Shown here piece after piece: positions 44,831 through 54,556 of a DNA stretch of 64,000 nucleotides. Position 1 is the stretch's first letter. Each line of letters opens with the position of its first letter. Made by a program: the position numbers and the translations under genes. Below the pieces are notes generated by a model. The model was given only the letters and a program-made list of their open reading frames with translations, ran no database searches and had not been told where the DNA came from. This DNA comes from Grimontia kaedaensis. Lineage in GTDB: Bacteria > Pseudomonadota > Gammaproteobacteria > Enterobacterales > Vibrionaceae. The stretch covers positions 1,240,001 to 1,304,000 of the forward strand of contig NZ_CP082276.1 of assembly GCF_023746615.1 (NCBI RefSeq). The letters run 5' to 3'.

Positions 44831-46147
44831 ATGCTGTCTACAAGGAAAACGCTAACAACGATTGCTGCTGCCTGCGCGGCCTTTTCCGCCTTCACCTTTG
44901 CGGCGACTGAGCTGACAATTGCGACGGTGAACAACGGCCACATGATTGAAATGCAAAAGTTGAGCAAAGAGTTCGAAAAAGAAAATCCTGATATCAAACT
45001 CAACTGGGTGACGCTTGAAGAAGGCGTACTTCGCCAGCGTGTGACCACTGACATCGCGACCAAAGGCGGTCAATTTGATGTGATGACCATCGGTATGTAC
45101 GAAACCCCAATTTGGGGCGAAAAAGGCTGGTTGAAGGAAGTCGAAACCGATGCTGCCTATGATGTTGATGACCTGTTACCTGCAATGCGAGCTGGCCTGT
45201 CCTACGACGGCAAACTCTATGCCGTGCCATTCTATGGCGAAAGCTCCATGGTGATGTACCGCAAAGACTTGGTCGACAAAGCAGGCATGACGGTTCCTGA
45301 CCGCGCCACCTGGGGTCATATCCGTGACGTTGCTGCGGCCATTCACGATCCAGACAATGGCGTTTACGGTATCTGCCTTCGCGGTAAGCCAGGTTGGGGC
45401 GACAACGCAGCGTACATCACCACCATGGCAAACTCTTTTGGTGCGCGCTGGTTTGACGAAGACTGGAAACCACAGCTGAACTCGCCAGAGTGGAACCACG
45501 CCGTAAGCTTCTATGTTGACCTGCTGAGCACTTACGGTCCTCCGGGCTCAAGCTCAAACAGCTTCAATGAAATCCTGGCACTGTTCAACGAAGGCAAATG
45601 CGGTATGTGGATTGATGCCACCATCGCAGCGTCTTTCATCTCAGATCCTAAGCAGAGCAAAGTGGCTGACAAAGTGGCGTTTGCACAGGCACCCGTTGCT
45701 GTGACAGACCGCGGTGCAAACTGGCTGTGGGCATGGGCGCTGGCAGTTCCTGCAGCAACCAAAAATGCTGAAGAAGCGCAGAAGTTTATCACTTGGGCAA
45801 CGTCTAAGGACTACATCAATCTGGTCGCGAAAGAGAACGGCTGGGCGAACGTACCGACCGGTACCCGTCAGTCAACTTACGACAACCCTAACTTCCAGGA
45901 AGCCGCAGTATTCGCTGGAGCAGAACTGGCAGCAATCAACTCAGCAGACCCAGCAAACAGCACCCTGAAACCAACCCCATACGTAGGTGTTCAGTTTGCT
46001 GCTATCCCTGAATTCCAAGCGATTGGTATCGCAGCGGGCCAACAGTTCACCTCAGCACTGGCTGGCAAGGTATCTGTTGAACAGGCACTGAAAAATGCCA
46101 ACAAGTCTGCGGATCGCGAGATGCGCAAGTCTGGCTACTACAAGTAA
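44831..46147 (+). CDS. smoE: Polyol ABC transporter, periplasmic binding protein (SmoE/MtlE-like)
   Basis: 438 residues. Signal peptide MLSTRKTLTTIAAACAAFSA with AFA-type cleavage. The mature part is a family 1 extracellular solute-binding protein: LTIATVNNGHMIEMQKLSKEFE, DVMTIGMYETPIWGEKGWLKE, LYAVPFYGESSMVMYRKDL and GANWLWAWALAVPAA. Matches the sorbitol/mannitol transporter type. It is the first gene of an operon of seven or eight genes; a terminator/attenuator follows, favouring high expression. Confidence 0.92.
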   Translation: MLSTRKTLTTIAAACAAFSAFTFAATELTIATVNNGHMIEMQKLSKEFEKENPDIKLNWVTLEEGVLRQRVTTDIATKGGQFDVMTIGMYETPIWGEKGWLKEVETDAAYDVDDLLPAMRAGLSYDGKLYAVPFYGESSMVMYRKDLVDKAGMTVPDRATWGHIRDVAAAIHDPDNGVYGICLRGKPGWGDNAAYITTMANSFGARWFDEDWKPQLNSPEWNHAVSFYVDLLSTYGPPGSSSNSFNEILALFNEGKCGMWIDATIAASFISDPKQSKVADKVAFAQAPVAVTDRGANWLWAWALAVPAATKNAEEAQKFITWATSKDYINLVAKENGWANVPTGTRQSTYDNPNFQEAAVFAGAELAAINSADPANSTLKPTPYVGVQFAAIPEFQAIGIAAGQQFTSALAGKVSVEQALKNANKSADREMRKSGYYK

Positions 46148-46157
46148 GTACCTCATT

Positions 46158-46185
46158 GCCGGGCACTCATCTGCCCGGCTTTTCC
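46158..46185 (+). terminator. Attenuator after the binding-protein gene
   Basis: GCCGGGCA-CTCATC-TGCCCGGC followed by TTTTCCTT. Probably partial read-through into the permease genes. Confidence 0.75.
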
Positions 46186-46210
46186 TTCTCAGCTGTACTG
46201 GTAATTTCTA

Positions 46211-47071
46211 ATGCAAAAATGGTTGCCTCGGCTGTTGGTTGCGCCTTCCTTTGTCAGCTTGCTGCTCTGGATGATCGTTCCTCTCTCCATGACGATCTAT
46301 TTCTCAACCATCAGATATAACTTACTTTACCCGGGAGACAACGAATACATTGGTTCGTTGAACTTCGAATTTTTTTACACGGACGAAGCTTTCTGGCCTG
46401 CGATCATCAACACCCTGACGCTGGTCGGCATGGTGCTGGTTGTCACCGTCGTTGGCGCACTCATTATCGCCATCGCGTTAGACAAACCCTTCTTCGGTCG
46501 CGGCGTGGCACGCGTACTCTTGATTTCCCCCTTCTTCATCATGCCAACCGTGAACGCACTCATCTGGAAAAACATGATGATGCACCCGGTGTACGGCGTG
46601 CTGGCCGCACTCTGGGAAAGTGTGGGCTTACAGCCAGTTGACTGGCTTGAACAATTTCCGCTCGGCTCAATCATTGCCATGATCAGTTGGCAGTGGATGC
46701 CCTTTGCGCTGTTGATCTTTATTACTTCACTCCAATCCATGGACCACGAGCAGAAAGAAGCGGCGCTGCTGGATGGTGCAACCGGCTGGCAGGTATTCCG
46801 CTACCTCACGCTGCCCCATCTCGCGCGTCCAATCGCCGTGGTCATGATGATTGAAACCATCTTTATGCTTTCCGTCTTCGCCGAGATTTTCGTCACCACT
46901 GGCGGTGGTCCAGGTTATGAATCCACCAACCTCGCTTTCCTGATTTTCGGGCAGGCATTGATGCAATTCGACGTAGGCGTCGCGTCTGCTGGCGGTCTTA
47001 TCGCCGTGATACTCGCCAATATCGTCGCATTCTTCCTGATCCGCGCGATCGGCAAGAACCTGGTGACCTAA
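46211..47071 (+). CDS. smoF: Polyol ABC transporter permease 1 (SmoF/MtlF-like)
   Basis: 286 residues, six helices. Starts LPRLLVAPSFVSLLLWMIVPLSM. The loop that contacts the ATPase is EAALLDGATGWQVFRYLTLPHLARPI near residue 182. GPGYESTNLAFLIFGQA is typical of the first sugar permease. The next gene follows after nine bases with AGGGGGCG as ribosome site. Confidence 0.92.
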   Translation: MQKWLPRLLVAPSFVSLLLWMIVPLSMTIYFSTIRYNLLYPGDNEYIGSLNFEFFYTDEAFWPAIINTLTLVGMVLVVTVVGALIIAIALDKPFFGRGVARVLLISPFFIMPTVNALIWKNMMMHPVYGVLAALWESVGLQPVDWLEQFPLGSIIAMISWQWMPFALLIFITSLQSMDHEQKEAALLDGATGWQVFRYLTLPHLARPIAVVMMIETIFMLSVFAEIFVTTGGGPGYESTNLAFLIFGQALMQFDVGVASAGGLIAVILANIVAFFLIRAIGKNLVT

Positions 47072-47080
47072 GGGGGCGTT

Positions 47081-47914
47081 ATGGCTAAACATGTTTCATT
47101 AATCGATCAAACAGGCTGGCTGCGTCCCATCATTTGCTGGGCATTGGCGCTGCTGGTCTTCTTCCCAATCCTGATGATGCTGATCACCGCGTTCAAAACG
47201 GAGCAGCAAGCGATTGAGGTACCACCCAGCTTTATCTTCGAACCGACAATAGAAAACTTCGGGTTGGTTCAGGAGCGCAGTGACTATCTGAAATTCGCCA
47301 TCAACTCCGTTATAACGGCATTTGGCTCGACCATCCTGGCATTGATCATTGCCATTCCAGCGGCCTATTCGATGGCTTTCTACCCCAAAAAACACACCAA
47401 GGATATGTTGCTCTGGATGCTATCCACCAAGATGCTTCCAGCCGTTGGTGTACTTGTGCCTATCTACATCCTTTGCCAGAAGATGGGACTACTCGATACC
47501 ACCTTGGCGCTGACCATTATCTACACATTGATAAACCTGCCGATTGTGGTCTGGATGCTCTTCTCTTATTTCAAAGACATTCCGAGAGACATCCTTGAAG
47601 CGGTACGACTGGATGGTGCTGACACACTGGGCGAGATTCGCTATGTGCTGTTGCCGCTGTCACTAGGTGGTATTGCCTCAACCGCGCTGCTTTCCATCGT
47701 GTTGAGCTGGAACGAAGCTTTCTGGTCAATCAACCTGACCTCGGCAAACGCAGGCACGCTCGCCACTATGATTTCTACTTACTCCAGTCCGGAGGGACTG
47801 TTCTGGGCGAAGCTTTCTGCCGCCTCTACTTTGGCCTGTGCGCCTATCGTCATTCTCGGTTGGTTCTGTCAGAAACAACTGGTTCAGGGATTAACCTTTG
47901 GGGCTGTAAAATGA
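47081..47914 (+). CDS. smoG: Polyol ABC transporter permease 2 (SmoG/MtlG-like)
   Basis: 277 residues, six helices. The coupling loop reads EAVRLDGADTLGEIRYVLLPLSLGGI near residue 182, and LPAVGVLVPIYILCQKMGLLDT is the family region before it. Its TGA overlaps the ATPase start (ATGA), so the two are translationally coupled. Confidence 0.92.
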   Translation: MAKHVSLIDQTGWLRPIICWALALLVFFPILMMLITAFKTEQQAIEVPPSFIFEPTIENFGLVQERSDYLKFAINSVITAFGSTILALIIAIPAAYSMAFYPKKHTKDMLLWMLSTKMLPAVGVLVPIYILCQKMGLLDTTLALTIIYTLINLPIVVWMLFSYFKDIPRDILEAVRLDGADTLGEIRYVLLPLSLGGIASTALLSIVLSWNEAFWSINLTSANAGTLATMISTYSSPEGLFWAKLSAASTLACAPIVILGWFCQKQLVQGLTFGAVK

Positions 47915-49017
47915 GCTACTTACAAGTCAATCATCTATATAAAAAATACGGCGACACGCTGGCGCTCAAAGACATTGATTTTGAAATTCAGAAAGGCGAA
48001 TTCGTCGTCTTCGTTGGGCCGTCAGGCTGCGGTAAATCCACACTGCTACGCACCATCGCCGGGTTGGAAAACTCTTCAGATGGCGACATTCAATTAGACG
48101 GTCAATCGATCATCGAAACCCATCCATCCAAACGTGATGTGGCGATGGTGTTCCAGAGTTATGCGCTCTATCCGCACATGTCAGTGAAAGACAACATGTC
48201 CTTCGCGCTGAAACTGGCCAAGCGTCCGGAAACAGAAATTCAGGAGAAAGTGACCAAGGTTTCCAAAGCGCTGAAGCTTGATGCCCTTCTGGACAGAAAA
48301 CCCAAAGCGCTATCTGGTGGTCAGCGCCAACGTGTAGCGATTGGTCGCGCCATCGTTCGAAACCCAAAAGTGTTTCTGTTCGATGAACCCCTTTCCAATC
48401 TGGATGCCGCGCTGCGTGTAGAAATGCGTATTGAGCTTTCACGTCTCCATCAGGAGCTTGGTGCAACCATGATTTATGTTACCCACGATCAAATCGAGGC
48501 CATGACCCTCGCTGACAAAGTGGTGATCATGAGTCAGGGTGAAGTGGCACAAATCGGCACGCCGTTGGAGCTCTACCACCAGCCAGCCAACCAGTTTGTC
48601 GCCACCTTTATCGGCACACCAAAAATGAACGTGCTGCCCGTGGATACGGCGATCAATAGCCACGATTCACTGAACGTTAAATTCAACAGTGATGCCCACA
48701 TTCAGCTCGATCCTTCACTGTTTGAGGAATCAGCCGTGGGTGCCAAGTCCATCGGTTTCCGCCCTGAATCCCTCACCTTCTGTTCATCGGAAGAAGGCGA
48801 TATGAAAGGCGATGTGGAAGTGATCGAGCAATTAGGCTCTGAAACCCTGACCTACATTCGCACCATGAGCGGCGAAACAGTGGTGGTGCGTGCCGACCCG
48901 AAATACACACCAAAGCTGCGCGAAGTCATCGGCGTCAAGCTCGATCCATCCCGAGTATATCTGTTCGATGCCAACGAAAATGCCGTGAACATTTATGGAG
49001 AAGTCAGCCATGTCTGA
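47911..49017 (+). CDS. smoK: Polyol ABC transporter ATPase (SmoK/MtlK-like)
   Basis: 368 residues from ATG 47911; a longer frame from 47860 would lie within smoG. Walker A is GPSGCGKST (~36-44), signature LSGGQRQRVAIGRAI, Walker B VFLFDEPLSNLDAAL, then YVTHDQIEAMTL. A C-terminal OB/TOBE domain (from ~240) is like MalK and may receive regulatory signals. It overlaps the dehydrogenase start by eight bases. Confidence 0.94.
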   Translation: MSYLQVNHLYKKYGDTLALKDIDFEIQKGEFVVFVGPSGCGKSTLLRTIAGLENSSDGDIQLDGQSIIETHPSKRDVAMVFQSYALYPHMSVKDNMSFALKLAKRPETEIQEKVTKVSKALKLDALLDRKPKALSGGQRQRVAIGRAIVRNPKVFLFDEPLSNLDAALRVEMRIELSRLHQELGATMIYVTHDQIEAMTLADKVVIMSQGEVAQIGTPLELYHQPANQFVATFIGTPKMNVLPVDTAINSHDSLNVKFNSDAHIQLDPSLFEESAVGAKSIGFRPESLTFCSSEEGDMKGDVEVIEQLGSETLTYIRTMSGETVVVRADPKYTPKLREVIGVKLDPSRVYLFDANENAVNIYGEVSHV

Positions 49018-50410
49018 GCATAACCGCCTAGTCCACTTTGGGATCGGTGCGTTTCATCGCGGACATCAGGCTTACTATCTGCACTTACTTAACCAACAGC
49101 TCCCAGAAGAGGAACGTTGGTACTACACCGATGTGAATCTGCGGGAAGAAACCCGCGCCATTCCAGAGGCGTTAAGTAAGCAAAATGGGCGATTTCACTT
49201 CAAACGCATCGCGCCGGATGGCAATGCTGATTTCATTGAAATTACCAGTATTGATAGGGTTGAGGATGCGTCCTCCGACCCTTCAATCATCAATACTATT
49301 TTTAACGATGATGCCGTCAAAGCCATCACGATTACGGTGACAGAAGGCGGCTACTACCTGACTGAATCCAATGACCTCAATCTCACCCACCCTGAGATAA
49401 TCCATGACATTCAAGTGGTGAAGTCGGGCAATGGCAAACCGAAAACCCTGTTTGGCTATTTAACGCTGGCGCTAATGGTTCGACAGAAAATGGCCAATGG
49501 CGCGATTACCGTTGCCACCTGCGACAACCTTCGCGATAACGGCAACCGACTTGAACATGCCTTCGCTCAGTTTGTTGAAGCCGCAGGGTTAGATGATTTA
49601 ACACAATGGATTAGTGACGGCGTCACTTTTCCTTGTTCAATGGTGGACAGAATTACTCCTGTTCCACCTAAAGACTTGGCCGAGGAAATTGACCGGGTTG
49701 TCGGTAAAAAGGACCTTTGCCCTATCATGGGGGAAGACTTTGAGCAGTGGGTGATTGAATCTAAATTTGCCGCTGAATTTCCGCCACTGGAAAAAGTCGG
49801 CGTCACCTTCACAGATAAAGTACATGCGTTCGAAGAAGCTAAGATCCGCATCCTAAACGGCGGACACTTTGGGCTTTCTTATGTCGGTGCCTTGCGCGGC
49901 TACAAAACCTATGACGAAAATGTACGTGACGACAACCTGAATGAACTGCTCAAGCAGTACCATCAACGCGAAGTCATCCCAACTATTTATGAACACCCTT
50001 TTGATTTGGAAAATTATCGCCAAGTCATTGTATTGCGGTTCAGCAATACGTTTATCGCCGATTCGATTGAACGAATCGCGATGGACAGTATCAGCAAGTT
50101 CCCGCAGTTTATTTTGCCCACCATCAAATTAAATCTTGAGCGCGGATATGTTCCAACCGCGGCGATGACATTGGTCAGCTATTGGTACTGTTTTCTCGCT
50201 CTGTATCTCAACGGCCGATTCCAATTCAACTATAAAGATCCTTATCTCCACGTCGCTGAGAAGTGGATGCAGGAGTCCGATCCGGTCAAGGCCTTCCTTG
50301 CCGATCCCGACATCTGGCAAGGGCTGAACAAACGTTTCCCACTTTTTGGAGAACAGCTCGAAGAACAAATCAAACAAACGCTTGATGACTATCAGGAACG
50401 TTACCCATGA
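49010..50410 (+). CDS. Mannitol/D-arabinitol-type long-chain polyol dehydrogenase
   Basis: 466 residues from ATG 49010, preceded by GGAGAAG. The NAD-binding start is VHFGIGAFHRGHQAYYL. Other family blocks are TVTEGGYYL, TCDNLRDNG, SMVDRITPVPP, CPIMGEDFEQWVIE and EEAKIRILNGGH, with the catalytic lysine region. It oxidises mannitol to fructose or D-arabinitol to D-xylulose; its blocks look close to Klebsiella-type D-arabinitol dehydrogenase, and the neighbouring xylulokinase favours arabinitol. Overlaps both neighbours by a few bases. Confidence 0.88.
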   Translation: MSEHNRLVHFGIGAFHRGHQAYYLHLLNQQLPEEERWYYTDVNLREETRAIPEALSKQNGRFHFKRIAPDGNADFIEITSIDRVEDASSDPSIINTIFNDDAVKAITITVTEGGYYLTESNDLNLTHPEIIHDIQVVKSGNGKPKTLFGYLTLALMVRQKMANGAITVATCDNLRDNGNRLEHAFAQFVEAAGLDDLTQWISDGVTFPCSMVDRITPVPPKDLAEEIDRVVGKKDLCPIMGEDFEQWVIESKFAAEFPPLEKVGVTFTDKVHAFEEAKIRILNGGHFGLSYVGALRGYKTYDENVRDDNLNELLKQYHQREVIPTIYEHPFDLENYRQVIVLRFSNTFIADSIERIAMDSISKFPQFILPTIKLNLERGYVPTAAMTLVSYWYCFLALYLNGRFQFNYKDPYLHVAEKWMQESDPVKAFLADPDIWQGLNKRFPLFGEQLEEQIKQTLDDYQERYP

Positions 50411-51216
50411 CACTATCACTACAACAAAATGACGCACCATTACTTGAGGGAAAAGTCGCACTGCTAACCGGTGCCAACAGCGGCATCGGACTGGCGGTGG
50501 CATACGCCTACCTCGCCAGCGGTGCCAAGTGTGTGATTGCAGATATTCCTTTGGACCCATCGCCGGGCGTGGCTGCTCTGCAAAGCCAGTTTAGTGAAAA
50601 CGTGGCATACCATCACTGCAATATCACCGACACAGAAGCACGGCATCATTTGGTGACATCGACGATTTCGCAGTTTGGTGCCATTGACGTTTTGTTCAAC
50701 AACGCTGCGATATTCGACATGGGGCCACTGCTGGAAACCTCAGAAGAACAGTTCGACAGACTGTTCAACGTGAATGTCAAAGGCATGTTCTTCCTAATGC
50801 AGGATGTCGCTAAAGCCATGGTTGAAGCAGGCAAAGGCGGCAAGATCATCAATATGGCGTCACAGGCGGGCCGTCGGGGAGAAGCCCTAGTGGCTCACTA
50901 CTGCGCGACCAAAGCGGCAGTGATCAGCTACACCCAATCGTCAGCACTCGCGCTGGCGGAACACGGCATTACCGTTAATGGCATCTCTCCCGGCGTGGTG
51001 GATACGCCGATGTGGGATCATGTCGATGCCCTGTTTGCCAAATATGAAAACCGAAAACCTGGTGAAAAGAAAAAACTGGTGGGCGAAGAAGTGCCATTAG
51101 GGCGCATGGGCGTGCCAAACGATATCGCAGGCACCGCACTATTCCTGGCTTCTTCCCTTTCTGATTACATCACCGCCCAGACCTACAATGTCGATGGCGG
51201 CAACGTAATGAGCTGA
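50407..51216 (+). CDS. smoS: Sorbitol dehydrogenase, SDR family (SmoS-like)
   Basis: 269 residues. Rossmann motif TGANSGIG (~residues 23-30), NNAA, and the active site Ser...Tyr-X3-Lys: NMASQAGRRGEALVAHYCATK. The tail PGVVDTPMWDHVDALFAKYE and AQTYNVDGGNVMS corresponds to Rhodobacter SmoS, which converts D-sorbitol to D-fructose (and galactitol to tagatose). ATG overlaps the previous stop (ATGA). Confidence 0.9.
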   Translation: MTLSLQQNDAPLLEGKVALLTGANSGIGLAVAYAYLASGAKCVIADIPLDPSPGVAALQSQFSENVAYHHCNITDTEARHHLVTSTISQFGAIDVLFNNAAIFDMGPLLETSEEQFDRLFNVNVKGMFFLMQDVAKAMVEAGKGGKIINMASQAGRRGEALVAHYCATKAAVISYTQSSALALAEHGITVNGISPGVVDTPMWDHVDALFAKYENRKPGEKKKLVGEEVPLGRMGVPNDIAGTALFLASSLSDYITAQTYNVDGGNVMS

Positions 51217-51220
51217 GCCT

Positions 51221-52699
51221 ATGGCCACATACCTTGGCATTGATATTGGCACTTCCGCCGTTAAAGTTATCCTGATGGGCGAAAGCGGTGAAGTGCTTGA
51301 CTCGCAATCAGAGTCTTATGGCTTCGACTCACCTCACCCGCTCTGGCGCGAGCAAAACCCGGAAATCTGGTGGACGGGCACCCGCACTGCCATGACTAAA
51401 ATCCGCACCCGTCAGTCTTACGCATGGAGTGCGGTTTCAGCGATTGGGCTTTCCGGCCAAATGCACGGCGCAGTGTGCCTTGATAAACAGAACAATCCCG
51501 TACGCCCTGCCATTTTGTGGAATGACGGACGGGCATTTAAGGAGTGTGACACCCTCAACCGACAGCTTCCTCACCTTGGCGAAAGCTCTGGCGTGCCTGC
51601 TATGCCCGGGTTTACTGCGCCAAAGCTACTGTGGCTGAAAGAATTCGAACCGGAAGACTTCAGCAAAATCCACAAAGTCATTCTGCCGAAAGATTACGTG
51701 CGCCTGAAACTGACTGGCGAGCTTTGTACCGACGTCAGCGACGCGGCGGGCACCTTGTGGTTGAACGAACACCTTAGAAGCTGGGATGAAAACGTCCTTG
51801 CTGCCAGTGGCATCACGACCGCGCACATGCCAAAGCTGATTGAAGGTAACGAAATCAGTGGCACGCTAACGGTAGAAACGGCCTTGGAGTTTGGCCTTTC
51901 TATTGAGACGCCCGTCTGTGGCGGCGGCGGTGATGCTGCCATCGGAGGCATTGGCATTGGGGCGATCAACGAAGGCGACGCCTTTGTGTCGCTCGGTACC
52001 TCCGGCCAAATCTTCGTGGCGAAAGAGCGCTATGTCGCCAACCCACAAAAGCTGGTGCATGCCTTTGCCCACGCGATTCCAGACCGCTGGTATCAAATGG
52101 CGTGTCTGCTCAATGGCGCCAGCCCACTGGCGTGGTTTGGGTCTATCTGCGGTCAGTCAGTGCCAAACTTGCTGGAAGAAGCAGAGTTACATGACACTGA
52201 AAATGGTTCAGAAATGTTCCTGCCTTACCTCAGCGGCGAGCGAACTCCGCACAATAATCCCTTTGCGACGGGCAGCTTTCAAGGCGTTACTTCCACCACA
52301 GAACGCCACCATATGACACAAGCTATCCTCGAAGGCATTGCTTACAGCCTACGGGATTGTTTAAACGCCCTGTCAGAAGATGGCTTGCCGTTTCAGGAAC
52401 TGGGCGCCATTGGGGGCGGCGCGCGCAGCCGATACTGGCTTCAAATGATTGCTGATGTGCTGGAAGTGCCAATCAACCAGTATGTCGGTGGAGAAACTGG
52501 CCCCGCGCTGGGTGCAGCCAGATTGGCTATGATCTCAGTACAGGGCGGAAGACTGGAAGAAGTCTGTACCACACCGGCTGTCTCGGAAGCGTTCCAGCCA
52601 AAGGCGGACCGTCAGGCGTATCATCGGGAGAAATATCAAATCTTTACCGATTATTACCGACGGCTTGAGCCAACAATGGGTGCGCGCGAAAAGGATTAG
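51221..52699 (+). CDS. xylB: Xylulokinase
   Basis: 492 residues of the FGGY family. LGIDIGTSAVKVILMGESGEV at the start binds ATP phosphates; GLSGQMHGAVCLD is the xylulokinase-specific substrate segment; GTLWLNEHLRSW and the GGGARSRYWLQMIADVL motif complete it. It phosphorylates D-xylulose to xylulose 5-phosphate for the pentose phosphate pathway. It follows smoS by four bases. Confidence 0.93.
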   Translation: MATYLGIDIGTSAVKVILMGESGEVLDSQSESYGFDSPHPLWREQNPEIWWTGTRTAMTKIRTRQSYAWSAVSAIGLSGQMHGAVCLDKQNNPVRPAILWNDGRAFKECDTLNRQLPHLGESSGVPAMPGFTAPKLLWLKEFEPEDFSKIHKVILPKDYVRLKLTGELCTDVSDAAGTLWLNEHLRSWDENVLAASGITTAHMPKLIEGNEISGTLTVETALEFGLSIETPVCGGGGDAAIGGIGIGAINEGDAFVSLGTSGQIFVAKERYVANPQKLVHAFAHAIPDRWYQMACLLNGASPLAWFGSICGQSVPNLLEEAELHDTENGSEMFLPYLSGERTPHNNPFATGSFQGVTSTTERHHMTQAILEGIAYSLRDCLNALSEDGLPFQELGAIGGGARSRYWLQMIADVLEVPINQYVGGETGPALGAARLAMISVQGGRLEEVCTTPAVSEAFQPKADRQAYHREKYQIFTDYYRRLEPTMGAREKD

Positions 52700-52707
52700 G
52701 TGAGCTT

Positions 52708-53586
52708 ATGTCTGCAGCCAAGGATCCCGTTTGGGAATTCATACAGTTTGAGGAGCAGTCCATATTCTACAAAGAACATGGGGTGCCTCATCACAGCATT
52801 CACTGGCATGTTCACGAGCAATATGAACTGCATCTGATTGTTAAAACCAACGGCAAAGCCATGATTGGCAACCACCTGGGGCCCTTCTCGCCCGGCCAGC
52901 TCACCTTAGTTGGCCCCTGGCTCCCGCACAACTGGGAAAGTAATTTATCGCCCGGTGAAACCCATCAGCTACGCGATATGGTGATTTTGTTCGAACCGGA
53001 CTTGTTCAACACCGCCGCCAAATCTTTTCCCGAACTCACGCAGCTCACCCCGTTGCTTGAACAGGCGAAAATGGGTATCGAGTTTTTGAATGTACCTTTC
53101 GACAAAGCGGTCGAGCACTTTATTAAAGTGAGGGAAAGTTCGGGCATGACACGACTGGTGAACTTCCTGTCGTTTATTGATTACCTGAGCAAAGGCAGCA
53201 CCCGCTTACTTTCAAGCATGCCAGCTTCCGCGGTGAAAGATGCAGGTACGCTTCAGACCCGCATAAATGAAGTGGTGGATTACGTGATGGAGAACTACCA
53301 GCAGCCCATCCGGTTGAAAACCGTGGCTGATAAACTGGGGATGACAGAATCCTACTTCTCGCGCTTTTTCCATCAATCTTCGGGACACCGATTCACCGAC
53401 TTTGTAAACCGTGTGCGCATTCAGCGCGCTTGTGTATTGCTGAGTGATTCAGACGATACCATTGCCGATATTAGCCAAACGGTGGGTTTTCATAATCTGG
53501 CGAATTTCAGCCGCCAGTTCCGACGCATCAAAGGGCTCAGCCCCTTGGCATATCGCAAGAAGCACACATCTCCAAGAGTGATGTAG
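52708..53586 (+). CDS. AraC-family transcriptional regulator (MtlR-like)
   Basis: 292 residues. The N-terminal cupin sensor has HWHVHEQYELHLI and PWLPHNWES. The C-terminal ~100 residues contain both helix-turn-helices: IRLKTVADKLGMTESYFSRFFHQSSGHRFTDFVN and IADISQTVGFHNLANFSRQFRRIKGLSPLAYRK. It closes the polyol operon, eight bases after xylB, and very likely activates it in response to a polyol, as MtlR does in Pseudomonas. Confidence 0.93.
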   Translation: MSAAKDPVWEFIQFEEQSIFYKEHGVPHHSIHWHVHEQYELHLIVKTNGKAMIGNHLGPFSPGQLTLVGPWLPHNWESNLSPGETHQLRDMVILFEPDLFNTAAKSFPELTQLTPLLEQAKMGIEFLNVPFDKAVEHFIKVRESSGMTRLVNFLSFIDYLSKGSTRLLSSMPASAVKDAGTLQTRINEVVDYVMENYQQPIRLKTVADKLGMTESYFSRFFHQSSGHRFTDFVNRVRIQRACVLLSDSDDTIADISQTVGFHNLANFSRQFRRIKGLSPLAYRKKHTSPRVM

Positions 53587-53609
53587 AACCCCTATCTTCT
53601 TTTCAGGCG

Positions 53610-54014
53610 TTAAGGGTCGAAGCTCTGAACCTGTCCGGACTTCGGCACCTGCGCCTTATCCAGCAAATCCCTGTCTAAAAACTCTGTGAGCGCAAAACTG
53701 GCTTCGCAGTAGCTCTGACTTTCTTCAAACACCCCACGGGCATAATCGATACTCTCTTCCGCTAGGCGACGTTCCTCTGCCGAGTTTTCGCTGTCGCTGA
53801 ATGCGATTTGCTGGGCAAGCAACTGGGTGCGCAGATTGTTGCGGCAGATAGGTTCGCTGACGTTCGCTCTTTGGCGGTCAAAAGTGTTTCGGTCGCTGTC
53901 GACGCCCTCAAGATCGAGAGGTGCGGCGGAATAGGCAGTTGGTGCGAGTAGTAAGAGCAAAAAAGCGGCAATTGCGCGGGAGAAAAAACGCATAAACAAC
54001 GACATCTTTTCCAT
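53610..54014 (-). CDS. Small exported protein of unknown function
   Basis: 134 residues from ATG 54014. Other starts at 54005, 53993 and 54074 are possible; none has a strong ribosome site. Signal: RFFSRAIAAFLLLLLAPTAYSA. The mature part is charged and helical, with two cysteines (PICRNN; SYCEAS) and the region NSAEERRLAEESIDYARGVFEE. Convergent with the AraC gene. Function unknown. Confidence 0.65.
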   Translation of the reverse strand: MEKMSLFMRFFSRAIAAFLLLLLAPTAYSAAPLDLEGVDSDRNTFDRQRANVSEPICRNNLRTQLLAQQIAFSDSENSAEERRLAEESIDYARGVFEESQSYCEASFALTEFLDRDLLDKAQVPKSGQVQSFDP

Positions 54015-54099
54015 CAGTCCATGAATGTGTGGCGAGATTATTCCATAGATGAGACTTATTGTTGAGGCGTACACCTGATTTTTGGGCTCGGACAGTGTA

Positions 54100-54556
54100 A
54101 CGAAATGCTGTCGATATTCCTCTCAATATACAACCTTCTAAATTTTTTGAACAAACTCCCACCACTTGCACCACGACTGCGAACTAAGTCGTGCCTTCAC
54201 TTATGCACTTTGTGGTACATTCCGCCGGATAAATTGGACAGAGATGGGGTGTTGTTTTTTAAGGGGCAGAGGGTGGTGGCTTGGCTCCAAAGTAAGCCGA
54301 CAGATCAAACACATTGTTTGAGTAAATCGGCTGCTGGAAGCTCATAGTCAAAAACTGAGCGTTTTCATTCCGGGACGCCCGTTTTTGACATGGCGAAAAG
54401 AGGCATAAAACCTTAACACACTGACTTATTGGGAATGTGTAGCGGATATGTCTAGGGATACACGAACTAATCGGGCGCCCCGCTTTTGGACTAAACGAGC
54501 TTTATGCCTGCTAATAAGCTGTTAACTATCTTTATCAAATTAGTACGAGGAAAATA
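54100..54556. other. Junction between core and accessory region, no gene supported
   Basis: No convincing gene. An open frame at 54105-54347 has no ribosome site and an unlikely composition. A GTTAAC near 54520 was examined as a possible attC edge and is not convincing. Confidence 0.4.

Noticed and set aside
54105..54347. 80-codon frame in the junction region
   Set aside because: No ribosome site, unlikely composition (Pro/Arg/Trp-rich), no family resemblance.
54408..54530. Possible second attC site before the HEPN-motif gene
   Set aside because: CTTAAC near 54412 and GTTAAC near 54520 could be outer boxes, but the L-box spacing and pairing fail (GACTTATT against ATTAGCAG) and the last box does not fit GTTRRRY.
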